Assembly (NCBI RefSeq): GCF_025699485.1 | Contig: NZ_JANUXN010000008.1 | Location: 111,289 to 175,288, forward strand | Direction of reading: 5' to 3' | Length of the DNA: 64,000 nucleotides | Origin: Thauera carbonicopians | GTDB lineage: Bacteria; Pseudomonadota; Gammaproteobacteria; Burkholderiales; Rhodocyclaceae | Program-made: the position numbers and the translations under genes | Notes under the pieces: generated by a model | Database searches by the model: none | What the model was told of the DNA's origin: nothing | What the model saw: only the letters and a program-made list of their open reading frames with translations | Shown here: positions 44,998 to 54,262 of the stretch, one piece after another | How positions within the stretch are numbered: the stretch's first letter is position 1 | How the letters are laid out: every line of letters begins with the position of its first letter

Positions 44998-46193
44998 CAG
45001 TGAGCCTCCGCGGGGGGCAGGCTGGCAGCGGGAGCCGGCACCGGCGCTTCCGGGTGCAATCGATTGTCATCTGCCGAGCCGGCGACAGTATCCGGCCGCT
45101 CGAGCAGCCGGGCGAGCTCCTGCCAGACGTAGTCGGGCGGCAGCTGGGTGAAGCAGGGCGGCTGGGTGTGGGCGAAATCCGGCCGAGCCTTATCCTCTGC
45201 CGTCGGCACGTAGCTGCATTGCTTCTTCAGGCAGGGGGTGCAGGGGAAATCCGCCGCCAGGTGGCGCTGGCCGAAACCCCAGGCGCCGGTGAAACCGGGG
45301 TTGGTCGGGCCGTACAGCGACACCGTCGGTACGGCCAGCGCGGCGGCGAGGTGGCCCAGGCCGGTGTCGACGGCGACGCAGGCGCGGGCGCCGGCGATTT
45401 CGGCGGCGACACCGGCCAGCGGCAGGCGGGGCAGCACCTGCACGCCGGGCAGGCCGGTCGCGATGCGTTCGGCGCGTTCGTGCTCGGCGGCATTGCCCCA
45501 GGGCAGGCGTACCTGCCAGCCGGCGGCGCAGGCGCGCTCGGCCAGTTGGCGCCAGTAGGCTTCAGGCCAGTGCTTGGTGTCCCAGGTCGTGCCGTGCAGG
45601 AAGACGACGTAAGGTGAGCCGCCGTCACTGTCCGTCTGGCCGGCGCCTGCAAGCACGCGGCTGCGGTCGAGGCCGTAGGGATCGTGCGTGGGTGCCTGGT
45701 CGCCGAGGCTGGCCGCGGCATCGGCCGGTAGGGCGTAGCCCAGCGCCTGCGCGAACAGCTCGCGCACCCGCAGCACCGCGTGGTCGCCCCAGGGCACGGT
45801 GTGGCGATGGCGGTAGAGCAGGCTCGCCAGCGGCTCGCGCGCCGAGCGCCTGTCTAGGCCGTGCTGCGGGCCGTGGGCGTGGCGGGCGAGCCAGGCGCTC
45901 TTGAACAGGCCCTGGGCGTCGATCACGGCGTCGTAGCGGTGCAGGCCGATCGCCTGCCGGAAGGCCTGCCATTCACCGCTGCGGCGGGCCTGCAAGGGAT
46001 GCTTGCGCCAGCGCCGCACCGCGACCGGAATCACCTGGTCGACCGCCGGATGCCAGCGCGGGATTTCGGCGAAGGCCTCTTCGACCACCCAGTCGAAGCG
46101 GATGCCGGGCAGGGCGCGGGCGGCATCGGTCAGCGCGGGCAGGGTGTGGATGACGTCGCCGAGCGAGGAGGTCTTGACGATCAGCACGCGCAT
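44997..46193 (-). CDS. waaC: LPS heptosyltransferase I
   Basis: 398 residues, GT9 family, adding the first heptose to Kdo with ADP-heptose as donor. Signatures are VKTSSLGDVIHTLPALTDAA at the start, FDWVVEEAFAEIPRWHPAVD, FLHGTTWDTKHWPEAYW, and the ADP-heptose-binding VAVDTGLGHLAAALAVPTVSLYGPTNPG. It is slightly longer than usual because of a C-terminal tail of about 40 residues rich in Ala and Pro. It lies between waaF (8-base gap) and waaG. Confidence 0.94.
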   Translation of the reverse strand: MRVLIVKTSSLGDVIHTLPALTDAARALPGIRFDWVVEEAFAEIPRWHPAVDQVIPVAVRRWRKHPLQARRSGEWQAFRQAIGLHRYDAVIDAQGLFKSAWLARHAHGPQHGLDRRSAREPLASLLYRHRHTVPWGDHAVLRVRELFAQALGYALPADAAASLGDQAPTHDPYGLDRSRVLAGAGQTDSDGGSPYVVFLHGTTWDTKHWPEAYWRQLAERACAAGWQVRLPWGNAAEHERAERIATGLPGVQVLPRLPLAGVAAEIAGARACVAVDTGLGHLAAALAVPTVSLYGPTNPGFTGAWGFGQRHLAADFPCTPCLKKQCSYVPTAEDKARPDFAHTQPPCFTQLPPDYVWQELARLLERPDTVAGSADDNRLHPEAPVPAPAASLPPAEAH

Positions 46194-46200
46194 CGCTGAG

Positions 46201-47274
46201 TCAGGCTCCGCGAACCAGCGGGATGATCTGTGCGGTCCCGCCGCTGGCCGTACAGGGCAGGCCGAGTTCGCCCAGCGCAGCCAATACGCGCTCCGGCGCG
46301 ATGTCGGTCAGGCAGCGGGTGTGGCCCAGCGGGCAGACGCGCTTGAAACAGGGCGAACAGTCGAGCCGCAGGGTCTGGATGGAGACGCGCGCGGACAGCG
46401 GCGGCGTGTGCTCCGGGCTGGACGAGCCGTAGATCGCCACCAGCGGCACGTCGAGCGCGGCGGCGACGTGCATCAGGCCGGAGTCGTTGGTGACGGCGGC
46501 GGCGCTCATCGCCAGCAGGTCGACCGCGTCGCCGAGCGCGGTGAGACCGGCCAGGTTATGCACCGCCGGGTTGCCGGCAGCAATGGCCTCACCGGCTTCG
46601 CGGTCCTTGTTCGAGCCCAGCACCCAGACCTGGAAGCCTTGTTCGGCCAGGCTGCGTGCCAGCGCGGCGAAGTGCGGGATCGGCCACTGCTTGGCCGGGC
46701 CGTATTCGGCGCCGGGCATGAACGCAACGGCTGGCACCTCGGCGGGCAGGCCGCGCTTCTCGCGCAGGCGGGGCTGGTTGTCCGCCTGGGCGACCAGCCG
46801 CGGCATCGGAAAAGGTTCCGGCAGCGGCGTGCCGGCCGGCGCGGCGAGGGCAGCGAAGCGCTGCACCGTCATCGGCAGCGCCACCTTGTCGAGTTTGCGC
46901 AGGTCGTTGAGCAGGATGTAGCGCATCTCGCCGCGGAAGCCGGTGCGCTGCGGGATGCCGGCGAAGAAGGGCACGAAAGCCGATTTCAGCGAGCCGGGCA
47001 GCACGATCGCCTGGTCGTAGCCTTCGCCCGCCAGCGACTTGCCCAGTTGACGGCGCTTGCCGAGATCGAATTCGCCGTGGCCGAGCGGCATCACCACGCC
47101 GCGCCGCACTTCCGGCATGCGTTCGAGGATCGGCAGCGACCAGCCCGGCGCGAGCACGTCGATGTCGCAGGCGCCGCGCTGCTTGAGCGCCTTGAACAGG
47201 CTCTGCGCCATCACCATATCGCCGACCCACGAGGGGCCGACGACGAGAATCTTGCGCGAGGTGGCGGACGTCAT
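46201..47274 (-). CDS. waaF: LPS heptosyltransferase II
   Basis: 357 residues, GT9 family, adding the second heptose. ILVVGPSWVGDMVMAQSLFK opens the protein. FMPGAEYGPAKQWPIPHFA, the donor-site region VTNDSGLMHVAAALDVPLVAIYGSSSPEHTPPLS, and LGHTRCLTDI near the C-terminus are typical of WaaF. It directly precedes waaC and follows hldD by 16 bases, so donor synthesis and use are in one operon. Confidence 0.95.
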   Translation of the reverse strand: MTSATSRKILVVGPSWVGDMVMAQSLFKALKQRGACDIDVLAPGWSLPILERMPEVRRGVVMPLGHGEFDLGKRRQLGKSLAGEGYDQAIVLPGSLKSAFVPFFAGIPQRTGFRGEMRYILLNDLRKLDKVALPMTVQRFAALAAPAGTPLPEPFPMPRLVAQADNQPRLREKRGLPAEVPAVAFMPGAEYGPAKQWPIPHFAALARSLAEQGFQVWVLGSNKDREAGEAIAAGNPAVHNLAGLTALGDAVDLLAMSAAAVTNDSGLMHVAAALDVPLVAIYGSSSPEHTPPLSARVSIQTLRLDCSPCFKRVCPLGHTRCLTDIAPERVLAALGELGLPCTASGGTAQIIPLVRGA

Positions 47275-47290
47275 GCCTGCGGCGGTCCGC

Positions 47291-48253
47291 TCAGGCGCGC
47301 GCGGCGAGCCAGTCGAGGTAGGCCGGCACGCCGGTCTCGACGTCCATGAAGGGGCGCTCGTAGCCGGCGGCGCGCAGCGCGCCCATGTCGGCTTCGGTGA
47401 AGCTCTGGTAGCGGCCCTTCAGGTGGTCGGGGAAGGCGATGTAGTCGATGCCGCCGCCTTCGTGGCCTTGCGCGCGGTGCCAGCGGGTGGCGGCGTGGGC
47501 GACGTCGTTGAAGCTTTGCGCACGGCCGGTGCCGAGGTTGAAGATGCCCGACACCTGCGGGTTGTCGAGCAGCCACAGGTTGACCGCGACGATGTCGTCG
47601 ACGTGGATGAAGTCGCGCCGCTGCTCGCCGGGACCGTAGCCGTCGCTGCCTTCGAACAGGCGCACGCGGCCCGATTCGGCGAGCTGGTTGTAGAAGTGGA
47701 AGGCGACGCTGGCCATGCTGCCCTTGTGCTGCTCGCGCGGGCCATAGACGTTGAAGTAGCGCAGGCCGACGACCTGGCTGCCGATGCCGGCCAGTTTCGT
47801 GCGCAGATGGCAGTCGAACTGGAACTTGGAGTAGGCGTACATGTTCAGCGGCTGCTCGAACTCGCGCGCCTCGCGGAACACCGGCCCCATGCCGTACACC
47901 GAGGCCGACGAGGCGTAGATCAGCGGCACCTTGCCTGCCACGCACCAGGCCAGCACGGCCTTGGTGTATTCGTAGTTCACCTTCATGACGAAGCGGCCGT
48001 CCCACTCGGTGGTCGAGGAGCAGGCGCCTTCGTGGAACACCGCCTCGACGGCGCCGAAGTCCTCGCCGGCCTGGATGCGGGCGAGGAAGTCGTCCTTGTC
48101 CATGTAGTCGAGGATGTCGGCGTCCGACAGGTTGAGGCATTTGCGCCCGTCGGTGAGGTCGTCGACCACCAGGATGTCGCGGATGCCGCGGGCGTTGAGG
48201 CCATGAACGATGTTGCTGCCGATGAAGCCGGCGCCGCCGGTGACGATGATCAT
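47291..48253 (-). CDS. hldD: ADP-L-glycero-D-manno-heptose 6-epimerase
   Basis: 320 residues from the ATG at 48253. [20 protein letters not shown] binds [26 protein letters not shown] and the catalytic YAYSKFQFD (Tyr-x3-Lys) follow; [20 protein letters not shown] is the HldD-specific substrate region. It makes the last step of ADP-L-heptose synthesis for WaaC and WaaF. It sits 11 bases after hldA. An open frame reaches upstream over hldA but in a non-coding phase. Confidence 0.96.
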   Translation of the reverse strand: MIIVTGGAGFIGSNIVHGLNARGIRDILVVDDLTDGRKCLNLSDADILDYMDKDDFLARIQAGEDFGAVEAVFHEGACSSTTEWDGRFVMKVNYEYTKAVLAWCVAGKVPLIYASSASVYGMGPVFREAREFEQPLNMYAYSKFQFDCHLRTKLAGIGSQVVGLRYFNVYGPREQHKGSMASVAFHFYNQLAESGRVRLFEGSDGYGPGEQRRDFIHVDDIVAVNLWLLDNPQVSGIFNLGTGRAQSFNDVAHAATRWHRAQGHEGGGIDYIAFPDHLKGRYQSFTEADMGALRAAGYERPFMDVETGVPAYLDWLAARA

Positions 48254-48264
48254 GTTGGTTTCCT

Positions 48265-49224
48265 TCAGTCTGGTGTGCCGCTGCCGCGCAGCGCGGCGGC
48301 GAGTTCTTCGGGGCTGACGGTGGCGGTGCCGAGCTTGCCGACGACGATGCCGGCGGCGACGTTGGCCACCGCAGTCGCCTCGGCCAGCGCCAGGCCGCAG
48401 GCCAGGCCGGCGCCGAGCACCGCGACCACGGTGTCGCCGGCGCCGGTGACGTCGAACACGTCGCGGGCGCGGGTCGGCAGGTCGAGCGGCGCCTGGCCGG
48501 CTTGCAGCAGCGTCATGCCGCGCTCGGAGCGGGTGATCAGCACGGCGTCGAGTTGAAGCGAGGCGCGCAGCGCCTCGCCGCGTTCGCGCAGCGTCGCCTC
48601 CTCGGCGCAATGGCCCACCACCGCTTCGAATTCGCTCATGTTGGGGGTGATCACGGTGGCGCCGCGGTAGCGGCCGAAATCCGTGCCCTTGGGGTCGACC
48701 ACCACCGGCACGCCGCGTTCGCGGGCGCTGCGGATCAGGCTGCCGGCCTGGGCCAGCGTGCCCTTGCCGTAGTCGGACAGCACGGCTGCGCCGGCGCCGG
48801 GCAGGGTGTCGCCGAAAGCCTGTTCGATGCCGGCCGATTCCAGCACCGCGAAGCTGTCCTCGAAGTCGAGCCGGATCAACTGCTGGTGGCGGCTGATGAT
48901 GCGCAGCTTGGTGATCGTCGGGTGTTGCGGCGCTTCGAGCAGGCGGCAGGCGACCTGGCCGGCTTCGAGCTTCTCGCGCAGGCGCTGCGCCGCCTCGTCG
49001 CGGCCGACCAGCGCCACCAGTTCGGTGTTGGTGCCCAGCATCGCAGCGTTGAGCGCGACGTTGCCGGCGCCGCCGGCGCGGTATTCGTCGGCTTCGACCT
49101 TGACCACCGGCACCGGCGCCTCGGGCGAGATGCGGTTGGTCGAGCCGTGCCAGTAGCGGTCGAGCATGACGTCGCCGACGATCACGAGGCGACCGCGGGA
49201 AAACTCGGGCAGGGAAGTCGTCAT
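48265..49224 (-). CDS. hldA: D-glycero-beta-D-manno-heptose-7-phosphate kinase (stand-alone HldE N-terminal half)
   Basis: 319 residues from the ATG at 49224. A PfkB-family kinase: [16 protein letters not shown] near the start, [33 protein letters not shown] for substrate binding, [36 protein letters not shown], and [19 protein letters not shown] with the catalytic Asp. It phosphorylates heptose-7-phosphate at C1. It stops where HldE's adenylyltransferase domain would start; that domain is fused to GmhA at 2-838. It is the first gene of the LPS core operon. Confidence 0.95.
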   Translation of the reverse strand: MTTSLPEFSRGRLVIVGDVMLDRYWHGSTNRISPEAPVPVVKVEADEYRAGGAGNVALNAAMLGTNTELVALVGRDEAAQRLREKLEAGQVACRLLEAPQHPTITKLRIISRHQQLIRLDFEDSFAVLESAGIEQAFGDTLPGAGAAVLSDYGKGTLAQAGSLIRSARERGVPVVVDPKGTDFGRYRGATVITPNMSEFEAVVGHCAEEATLRERGEALRASLQLDAVLITRSERGMTLLQAGQAPLDLPTRARDVFDVTGAGDTVVAVLGAGLACGLALAEATAVANVAAGIVVGKLGTATVSPEELAAALRGSGTPD

Positions 49225-49350
49225 GGCTCGGTTGGGCGCAGGAATGGCGGGGGCGGAATTATCCCACGAAGCCGCGCTGCGCGGCGGCACTGGCGCTGCC
49301 GCGGAAAATGGACCAACCGGAGCGCATCGAAGCCCATCGCCTGCGCTGCC

Positions 49351-49902
49351 TCAGCGATTGAACCAGCGCAGCGCCACGCCCCAGCTTTCGATGTCCAGCC
49401 GCGTCGCCTGGCCGCAGCCGAAGTCCAGCCCCAGCCAGCGTTCGGGCGGCAGGCCGAGCAGGTGGCCGGCCAGCACGCGCAGCGGGCCGCCATGGGCGAC
49501 CACCACGACCGCTGCGGCCGGGGCCGCGGCCCGCAGTTCTTCCAGCCAGTGCAGCACCCGCGCCGTCATTTCGCGCGCGGATTCGCCGCCGGGGGCGCGA
49601 AAGCCCAGCGGGTCGGCCACCCAGTCGTCGATGGCCTCGCCGATGTCGTCGAAGGCGCGCCCTTCCCATTCGCCGAAGTGGATCTCCTTCAGGCGTTCGT
49701 CCAGCCGGGGCGCGCCGAGTTCGTCGGCGAGCATCCGTGCGCGTACGAGCGGGCTGGCGTGCAGGTCGAAGCGCTCCGGCAGCAGCGGACGCAGGCGTGC
49801 GGCGACGTCGGCGGCGGATTCGGCGATGCCGATGTCGAGCTGCCCGTAGCAGACGCCCGGCTCGACGGCGGGGCGTGGGTGGCGGATGAGGTGGAGTTCC
49901 AT
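49351..49902 (-). CDS. cobC: alpha-ribazole-5'-phosphate phosphatase-type histidine phosphatase
   Basis: 183 residues from the ATG at 49902. The histidine-phosphatase signature is LIRHPRPAVEPGVCYGQLD, with the nucleophilic His in RHP. It continues with SPLVRARMLADELG, FGEWEGRAFDDI and the second His in VVVVAHGGPLRVLAGHLLG. In the lower-ligand branch of cobalamin synthesis it dephosphorylates alpha-ribazole phosphate. Function is inferred from position: cobS and cobT lie immediately upstream. About 125 bases separate it from hldA. Confidence 0.85.
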   Translation of the reverse strand: MELHLIRHPRPAVEPGVCYGQLDIGIAESAADVAARLRPLLPERFDLHASPLVRARMLADELGAPRLDERLKEIHFGEWEGRAFDDIGEAIDDWVADPLGFRAPGGESAREMTARVLHWLEELRAAAPAAAVVVVAHGGPLRVLAGHLLGLPPERWLGLDFGCGQATRLDIESWGVALRWFNR

Positions 49903-49925
49903 CGTCGGGAGGTCGGTATCGGTTG

Positions 49926-50735
49926 CTATGTGGTGGCGAACAGTGCGGTCAGCCGGGGTGCGGCCAGCAGACCGGCGTAGCAGGCCAGTTCGGCCAGTTG
50001 CTGGGTGGCGCCGAGCAGGTCGCCGGTATGGCCGCCGAGCCGGCGCATGCACAGGCGTGCGCACCAGGCGGTGACGAGGGCGGTGGCGGCGAGGGCCGCC
50101 AGGGCTTCGGCCGGCGTCAGCAGGGCCAGCGGCAACAGGCCGCAGAGACAGGCGATGGCGAGCCCGGCCGGCGTCAGGCGCTGCGCCAGCGGCCGGGATT
50201 TGCTGCTGTCGTCGTCACGTGCATAGGGCAGCAGATGGACCAGGCTGGTGGCCGCCAGGCGCGACAGCGGATGGGCGACCAGCAGCGCGGCGACGATGCC
50301 GATCGGCATGCCTTGTGCGTCGAAGCTGCCGATCGCCGCCAGTTCCACCAGCGCCGCGGCCTTCGCCAGCAGCATCAGCACGATGCCGATCGCGCCGTAG
50401 CTGCCGATGTGCGAGTCCTTCATGATCGCCAGCGCCTGGGCCTTGTCCCAGCCGCCGCCGAGGCCGTCGCAGGCGTCGGCGAAGCCGTCCTCGTGCAGCG
50501 CGCCGGTGAGGCGGATGGTGAGCGCCATCGACAGCACGACGGCCAGCGCAGGCGGAAGCAGCCACGACAGCACGAGGTAGCCCGCCGCGCCGGCGAGGCC
50601 CACGATCCAGCCGATCAGCGCCAGGTAGTGCACCGCATGGCGCAGGCGCTCGGATGACCAGGGCACCCAGGCGGGAACCGGCAGGCGGGTGAAGAAGCCG
50701 AGCGCGGTGAAGAACAGTTCCGCCTGGTGGCGCAT
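49926..50735 (-). CDS. cobS: adenosylcobinamide-GDP ribazoletransferase (cobalamin synthase)
   Basis: 269 residues, an integral membrane enzyme joining adenosylcobinamide-GDP to alpha-ribazole (phosphate), the last step of cobalamin assembly. The metal-binding motif [19 protein letters not shown] at ~95-113 is diagnostic, with [20 protein letters not shown] at the N-terminus and six to seven hydrophobic segments. It starts 7 bases after the cobT stop and is followed by cobC, giving cobT-cobS-cobC. Confidence 0.95.
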   Translation of the reverse strand: MRHQAELFFTALGFFTRLPVPAWVPWSSERLRHAVHYLALIGWIVGLAGAAGYLVLSWLLPPALAVVLSMALTIRLTGALHEDGFADACDGLGGGWDKAQALAIMKDSHIGSYGAIGIVLMLLAKAAALVELAAIGSFDAQGMPIGIVAALLVAHPLSRLAATSLVHLLPYARDDDSSKSRPLAQRLTPAGLAIACLCGLLPLALLTPAEALAALAATALVTAWCARLCMRRLGGHTGDLLGATQQLAELACYAGLLAAPRLTALFATT

Positions 50736-50742
50736 CGATGCG

Positions 50743-51831
50743 TCAGTACGCTGGGGTCAGGCCGTCTGCGGCATGCTGTCCGCTGCTGCTGGAGGAATCG
50801 ACGCCGGCCGATTCGAAGCTCGCCATGTCGTTGAGGAAATTCACCGCCGCCTGCAGCAGCGGCCAGGCCAGTGCCGCACCGGTGCCTTCGCCGAGGCGCA
50901 GATCGAGTTCGACCAGCGGCTGGGTCATCAGGAAGGACAACTGCACGCGGTGGCCGGGTTCGAGCGAGCGGTGGGCGAACACGCAGTAAGGCAGCAGGTT
51001 CGGGTTGAGAGCGTGGGCGACCAGCAGCGCTGAGGTGACGATGAAGCCGTCGATGACGATCAGCATGCGCCGCTCGGCTGCGCCGAGCATGGCGCCGGCC
51101 ATCATCGCGATTTCGAAGCCGCCGTATTCGGACAGCGCCTGCAGCGGATCGGTCGGCCAGCCGCCGCGATGCAGCGCTTCCTTCAGCAGTTCGCGCTTGT
51201 GTGCCAGGCCCGTGTCGTCGAGTCCGGTGCCGGGCCCGGTCACGGTGTAGAGGTCCGCGCCGTGTTCGGCGCCGATCAGGCAGGTCGTCAGCAAGGAAGC
51301 CGAGGCGGTGTTGCCGATGCCCATTTCGCCGAAACCGACACAGTTGCAGCCGTTGTCCGCCAGCGCATGGGCGATCTCGCGTCCGCGCTGCAGAGCGGCG
51401 TCGCGCTGCGCGGCGGTCATGGCCGGCTGGTCGAGGTAGTTCGCCGTGCCGGGGGCGATCTTGGCGTCGATCAGGCCGTCGCGCTTGCCGAAGTCATGGT
51501 TGACGCCGGCGTCGACGACGCTCAGGCCCAGTTCCATCTGCCGGCAGAAGACGTTGATCGCCGCGCCGCCGGCGAGGAAGTTCTCGATCATCTGCCAGGT
51601 GACGTCCTGCGGATAGGCCGACACGCCGGCCCGTGCCGCGCCGTGGTCGCCGGCGAAGATGACGATCTGGGGTTGGCGCAGTTCGGGTTCCAGCGTCTGC
51701 TGGACGAGGCCGATCTGAAGGGCGAGCGTCTCCAGGCGGCCAAGCGCGCCGAGCGGCTTGGTCTTGCGGTCGATCTTCTGCTGCAGTGCTGTGGCGAGTG
51801 CCTGGTTCGGGGGAATGATGTGGGTCTGCAT
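50743..51831 (-). CDS. cobT: nicotinate-nucleotide:dimethylbenzimidazole phosphoribosyltransferase
   Basis: 362 residues from the ATG at 51831; upstream codons of the open frame show no conservation. It makes alpha-ribazole phosphate. Motifs are [16 protein letters not shown] near the N-terminus, [54 protein letters not shown], and near the C-terminus [18 protein letters not shown] with the catalytic Glu. It is the first gene of cobT-cobS-cobC; the 240-bp gap upstream holds its promoter. Confidence 0.96.
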   Translation of the reverse strand: MQTHIIPPNQALATALQQKIDRKTKPLGALGRLETLALQIGLVQQTLEPELRQPQIVIFAGDHGAARAGVSAYPQDVTWQMIENFLAGGAAINVFCRQMELGLSVVDAGVNHDFGKRDGLIDAKIAPGTANYLDQPAMTAAQRDAALQRGREIAHALADNGCNCVGFGEMGIGNTASASLLTTCLIGAEHGADLYTVTGPGTGLDDTGLAHKRELLKEALHRGGWPTDPLQALSEYGGFEIAMMAGAMLGAAERRMLIVIDGFIVTSALLVAHALNPNLLPYCVFAHRSLEPGHRVQLSFLMTQPLVELDLRLGEGTGAALAWPLLQAAVNFLNDMASFESAGVDSSSSSGQHAADGLTPAY

Positions 51832-51960
51832 GAGGGATTCGCGGGTGCTGTCGTTCGGTTGCGGTCGTGGCGGGGCGCAGGTACGAGGCGAAAGGTAGCA
51901 GATCGTGCTGGTTGCGGCACCTCGGGCTTGCCCGGGTGTGGCGGGGACTGGCTTGTGACT

Positions 51961-51986
51961 GATTCTCATTCAATTTAATTGTCATT
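51961..51986. promoter_or_regulatory. AT-rich Fur-box-like site between cobT and the DUF898 gene
   Basis: GATTCTCATTCAATTTAATTGTCATT is the only strongly AT-rich stretch in the 240-bp divergent region and contains TCTCATT and TGTCATT half-sites resembling Fur-type boxes. Similarity is partial, so it may simply be promoter DNA for either gene. Confidence 0.3.
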
Positions 51987-52071
51987 GCCTGTATCATCGC
52001 AGCCGGATTTTTCGGCGATGCCTGCCCCTGGCGCATCGTGACTCGGATCATGTGCTCTGCGGGAGGCAGGA

Positions 52072-53142
52072 ATGACGGAAGCGGTCCTTGGAAATGTGTT
52101 CGGTAGCGAACTGGCCGGCGGCGAGCCGCTGCCGCCGGCGGCGGTGCCGGCCGTGGCCGGCGACGGGCCGCGGGTGCTGCCTTTCGCCTTTGCCGGCAAG
52201 GGGGGCGAGTTCTTCCGCATCTGGATCGTCAACGTGCTGTTGTCCATCGTCACGCTGGGCATCTATTCGGCCTGGGCCAAGGTGCGCACGCAGCGCTACT
52301 TCTACGGCAACACCAGCCTGGACGGCAGCAGTTTCGAATACCTGGCGACGCCGAAGCAGATCCTGAAGGGAAGGCTGATCGCCTTCGCGCTGTTCGCGAT
52401 CTACGTCGTCGCCGACAATCTGGTGCCGCTGGTCGGTGCGGCGCTGATGCTGTTGCTGATGATCGCCACGCCGTGGATCGTGGTGCGTTCGCTGGCCTTC
52501 CGCAACCATCACAGTGCCTGGCGCGGCGTGCGCTTCGGCTTCGACGGCAAGGTGGGCGAGGCAGTGAAGGCGCTGCTGCTGTGGCCGCTGGCCGGCGTGC
52601 TGAGCCTGGGCCTGCTGATACCGCTGGCGATGCAGCGTCAGCAGCGCTTCGTGATCGACAACGCGCGCTACGGCACCAGCCGTTTCGGCTTCGAGGCGGG
52701 CGCACGCCCGTTCTACCGCCTGTTCGGACTGGTGCTGCTGATCGCCGCCGCCGGCGGCGTAACCAGCTTCCTGCTCGGCATGCTGTTCCCGCCGCTGGGC
52801 ATGGTGGCGATGGCCCTCGTCTGGCTGGTGCTGGTCGCATGGTTCAAGGCCCGTTTCACCAACCTGGTGTTCGGCAGCAGCGTGCTCGGCGGGCATCGCT
52901 TCGTCGCCCGCTACGAGTTCGGTTCGTACCTGATGCTGATGCTCGGCAACGCGCTGGGTATGGTGCTGACGCTGGGTCTGTTCTACCCCTGGGCCAGGGT
53001 GCGTAATGCGCGCTACGCGGCCGAGCATACCGATTTCGTCGCCGAGGACGATCTCGATGGCTTCGTCGCTGCGCAGCGCGATGCAGTGTCCTCGACCGGC
53101 GGCGAGATGGCCGAACTGTTCGACGTGGATATCGGTTTGTGA
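52072..53142 (+). CDS. DUF898 (YjgN family) membrane protein
   Basis: 356 residues with about six to seven hydrophobic segments. The DUF898 hallmark occurs twice: NVLLSIVTLGIYSAWAKVRTQRYFYGNTSLDG at ~58-90 and GNALGMVLTLGLFYPWARVRNARY near 300, that is, a membrane helix ending in (Y/F)(S/P)WA(K/R)VR. The cellular role of the family is not known. It begins a two-gene unit with an M48 peptidase (4-base overlap) and diverges from cobT. Nothing in the sequence links it to cobalamin, so it may simply be inserted between cob genes. Confidence 0.88.
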   Translation: MTEAVLGNVFGSELAGGEPLPPAAVPAVAGDGPRVLPFAFAGKGGEFFRIWIVNVLLSIVTLGIYSAWAKVRTQRYFYGNTSLDGSSFEYLATPKQILKGRLIAFALFAIYVVADNLVPLVGAALMLLLMIATPWIVVRSLAFRNHHSAWRGVRFGFDGKVGEAVKALLLWPLAGVLSLGLLIPLAMQRQQRFVIDNARYGTSRFGFEAGARPFYRLFGLVLLIAAAGGVTSFLLGMLFPPLGMVAMALVWLVLVAWFKARFTNLVFGSSVLGGHRFVARYEFGSYLMLMLGNALGMVLTLGLFYPWARVRNARYAAEHTDFVAEDDLDGFVAAQRDAVSSTGGEMAELFDVDIGL

Positions 53143-53164
53143 CGCAGCGGTTTGTGACGCAGCC
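53135..53164 (+). repeat. 15-bp tandem duplication over the start of the M48 peptidase gene
   Basis: GTTTGTGACGCAGCG is repeated directly with one difference. Each copy contains the GTG that can start the peptidase and the TGA that ends the DUF898 gene, so two in-frame starts (53139 and 53154) exist. Confidence 0.75.
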
Positions 53165-54260
53165 ATCCGCGACTCCGGCCGGCGCCGCGGCGGACGGAGT
53201 CGCCGGTGCCTACTTCGCGCCGGGCGGCTCGGCGCGGCTGCGGGCGGTGCTGCGTAGCGGCGCCGATGGTGCATGGGTCGAAGCCGGCAATGGCGAGAAG
53301 CTCGCCGGCCCCCGGCCGCTCGCCGCGCTGGAGGTGAGTTCGCGCGTGGGCGGCACGCCGCGTTTCATCCGTTTTCCTGACGAGGGCGCGTTCGAGACCG
53401 CCGACAACGCCGCGGTCGATGCGCTGCTGGCGCCGCTGCGGCCGCGGCACGATCTGGCTCACCGGCTGGAATCGCGGCTGCGCTACGTGCTGCTCGGCCT
53501 TGCGGTGACGGTAGCCTTCGCCTGGGGCGTGGTGCGCCATGGCATTCCGGCGCTGGCCGAGTCGGCGGCGCACGCGGTACCGCCGCATCTGGCGGCGCGG
53601 CTGGGCGACGGCGTGCTCGAACTGCTCGATGGCAGCATGCTCGCGCCCAGCACGCTGTCCGAAGAAGAACAGGCGCGATTGCGCGCGCGCTTCGAGCCAT
53701 TCATGCGCGATGCGGGCGGCGGTATGCCGCTGCGGGTGGAGTTCCGCGATGCCGCCGACACCCTGGGGCCGAACGCGCTGGCGCTGCCGTCGGGCACGAT
53801 GGTGTTCACCGACCAACTGGTGCGGCTGGCCGGCAGCGACGAGGAGCTGATCGGCGTGCTCGCCCACGAGATCGGCCACGTCGAGCATCGCCACGCCCTG
53901 CGCCGTGCGATCCAGGGCTCGGCCGTGGGCCTGGCGGCGACGGTGCTGACCGGCGACGTGTCGTCGATCTCGTCGGTGGTTGCGGCCGTGCCGGTGATCC
54001 TCACCGAGCTCGGCTATTCGCGCGATTTCGAGTTCGAGGCCGACCGCCACGCAGCCGAGCTGCTGCAGCGGCACGGCCTGCCGCCCGCGCTGCTGGGCAG
54101 CCTGCTGGCGCGGCTGGACAAGCGCCATGCCGCAGGCTGCGGGCAGGAGGCCGGTGGGGTCCACGACGACTGCCATGACGAAGGCTGGTGGCGCTACCTC
54201 TCCACTCATCCGCCGACTGCGGAACGGATCCGCAGGCTGGACGAAGCCGGCGGGCGATGA
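53139..54260 (+). CDS. M48-family metallopeptidase, membrane-anchored
   Basis: 373 residues from the GTG at 53139. An N-terminal ~90-residue region is followed by one membrane helix (YVLLGLAVTVAFAWGVV, ~112-128). The catalytic zinc motif GVLAHEIGHVEHRHALRRAI is near 245, and the third ligand in FEFEADRHAAELLQ near 300; THPPTAERIRRLDEAG ends the protein. The domain probably faces the periplasm, as in the BepA/YfgC-like and HtpX-like relatives that act in envelope quality control. The pairing with DUF898 hints that the two work together, but substrates are unknown. Confidence 0.9.
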   Translation: MTQRFVTQPSATPAGAAADGVAGAYFAPGGSARLRAVLRSGADGAWVEAGNGEKLAGPRPLAALEVSSRVGGTPRFIRFPDEGAFETADNAAVDALLAPLRPRHDLAHRLESRLRYVLLGLAVTVAFAWGVVRHGIPALAESAAHAVPPHLAARLGDGVLELLDGSMLAPSTLSEEEQARLRARFEPFMRDAGGGMPLRVEFRDAADTLGPNALALPSGTMVFTDQLVRLAGSDEELIGVLAHEIGHVEHRHALRRAIQGSAVGLAATVLTGDVSSISSVVAAVPVILTELGYSRDFEFEADRHAAELLQRHGLPPALLGSLLARLDKRHAAGCGQEAGGVHDDCHDEGWWRYLSTHPPTAERIRRLDEAGGR

Positions 54261-54262
54261 TT

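Noticed and set aside
43040..45070. A 676-codon open frame that would fuse an Arg/Pro-rich protein to WaaP
   Set aside because: The first ~400 codons are the wrong phase of waaG. WaaP starts at 43864 with an ATGA overlap.
54001..54262. C-terminal extension of the Uma2 protein as a real domain
   Set aside because: It is antisense to the M48 gene, Arg/Pro/Ala-rich, and begins exactly where the normal ending continues in another frame.
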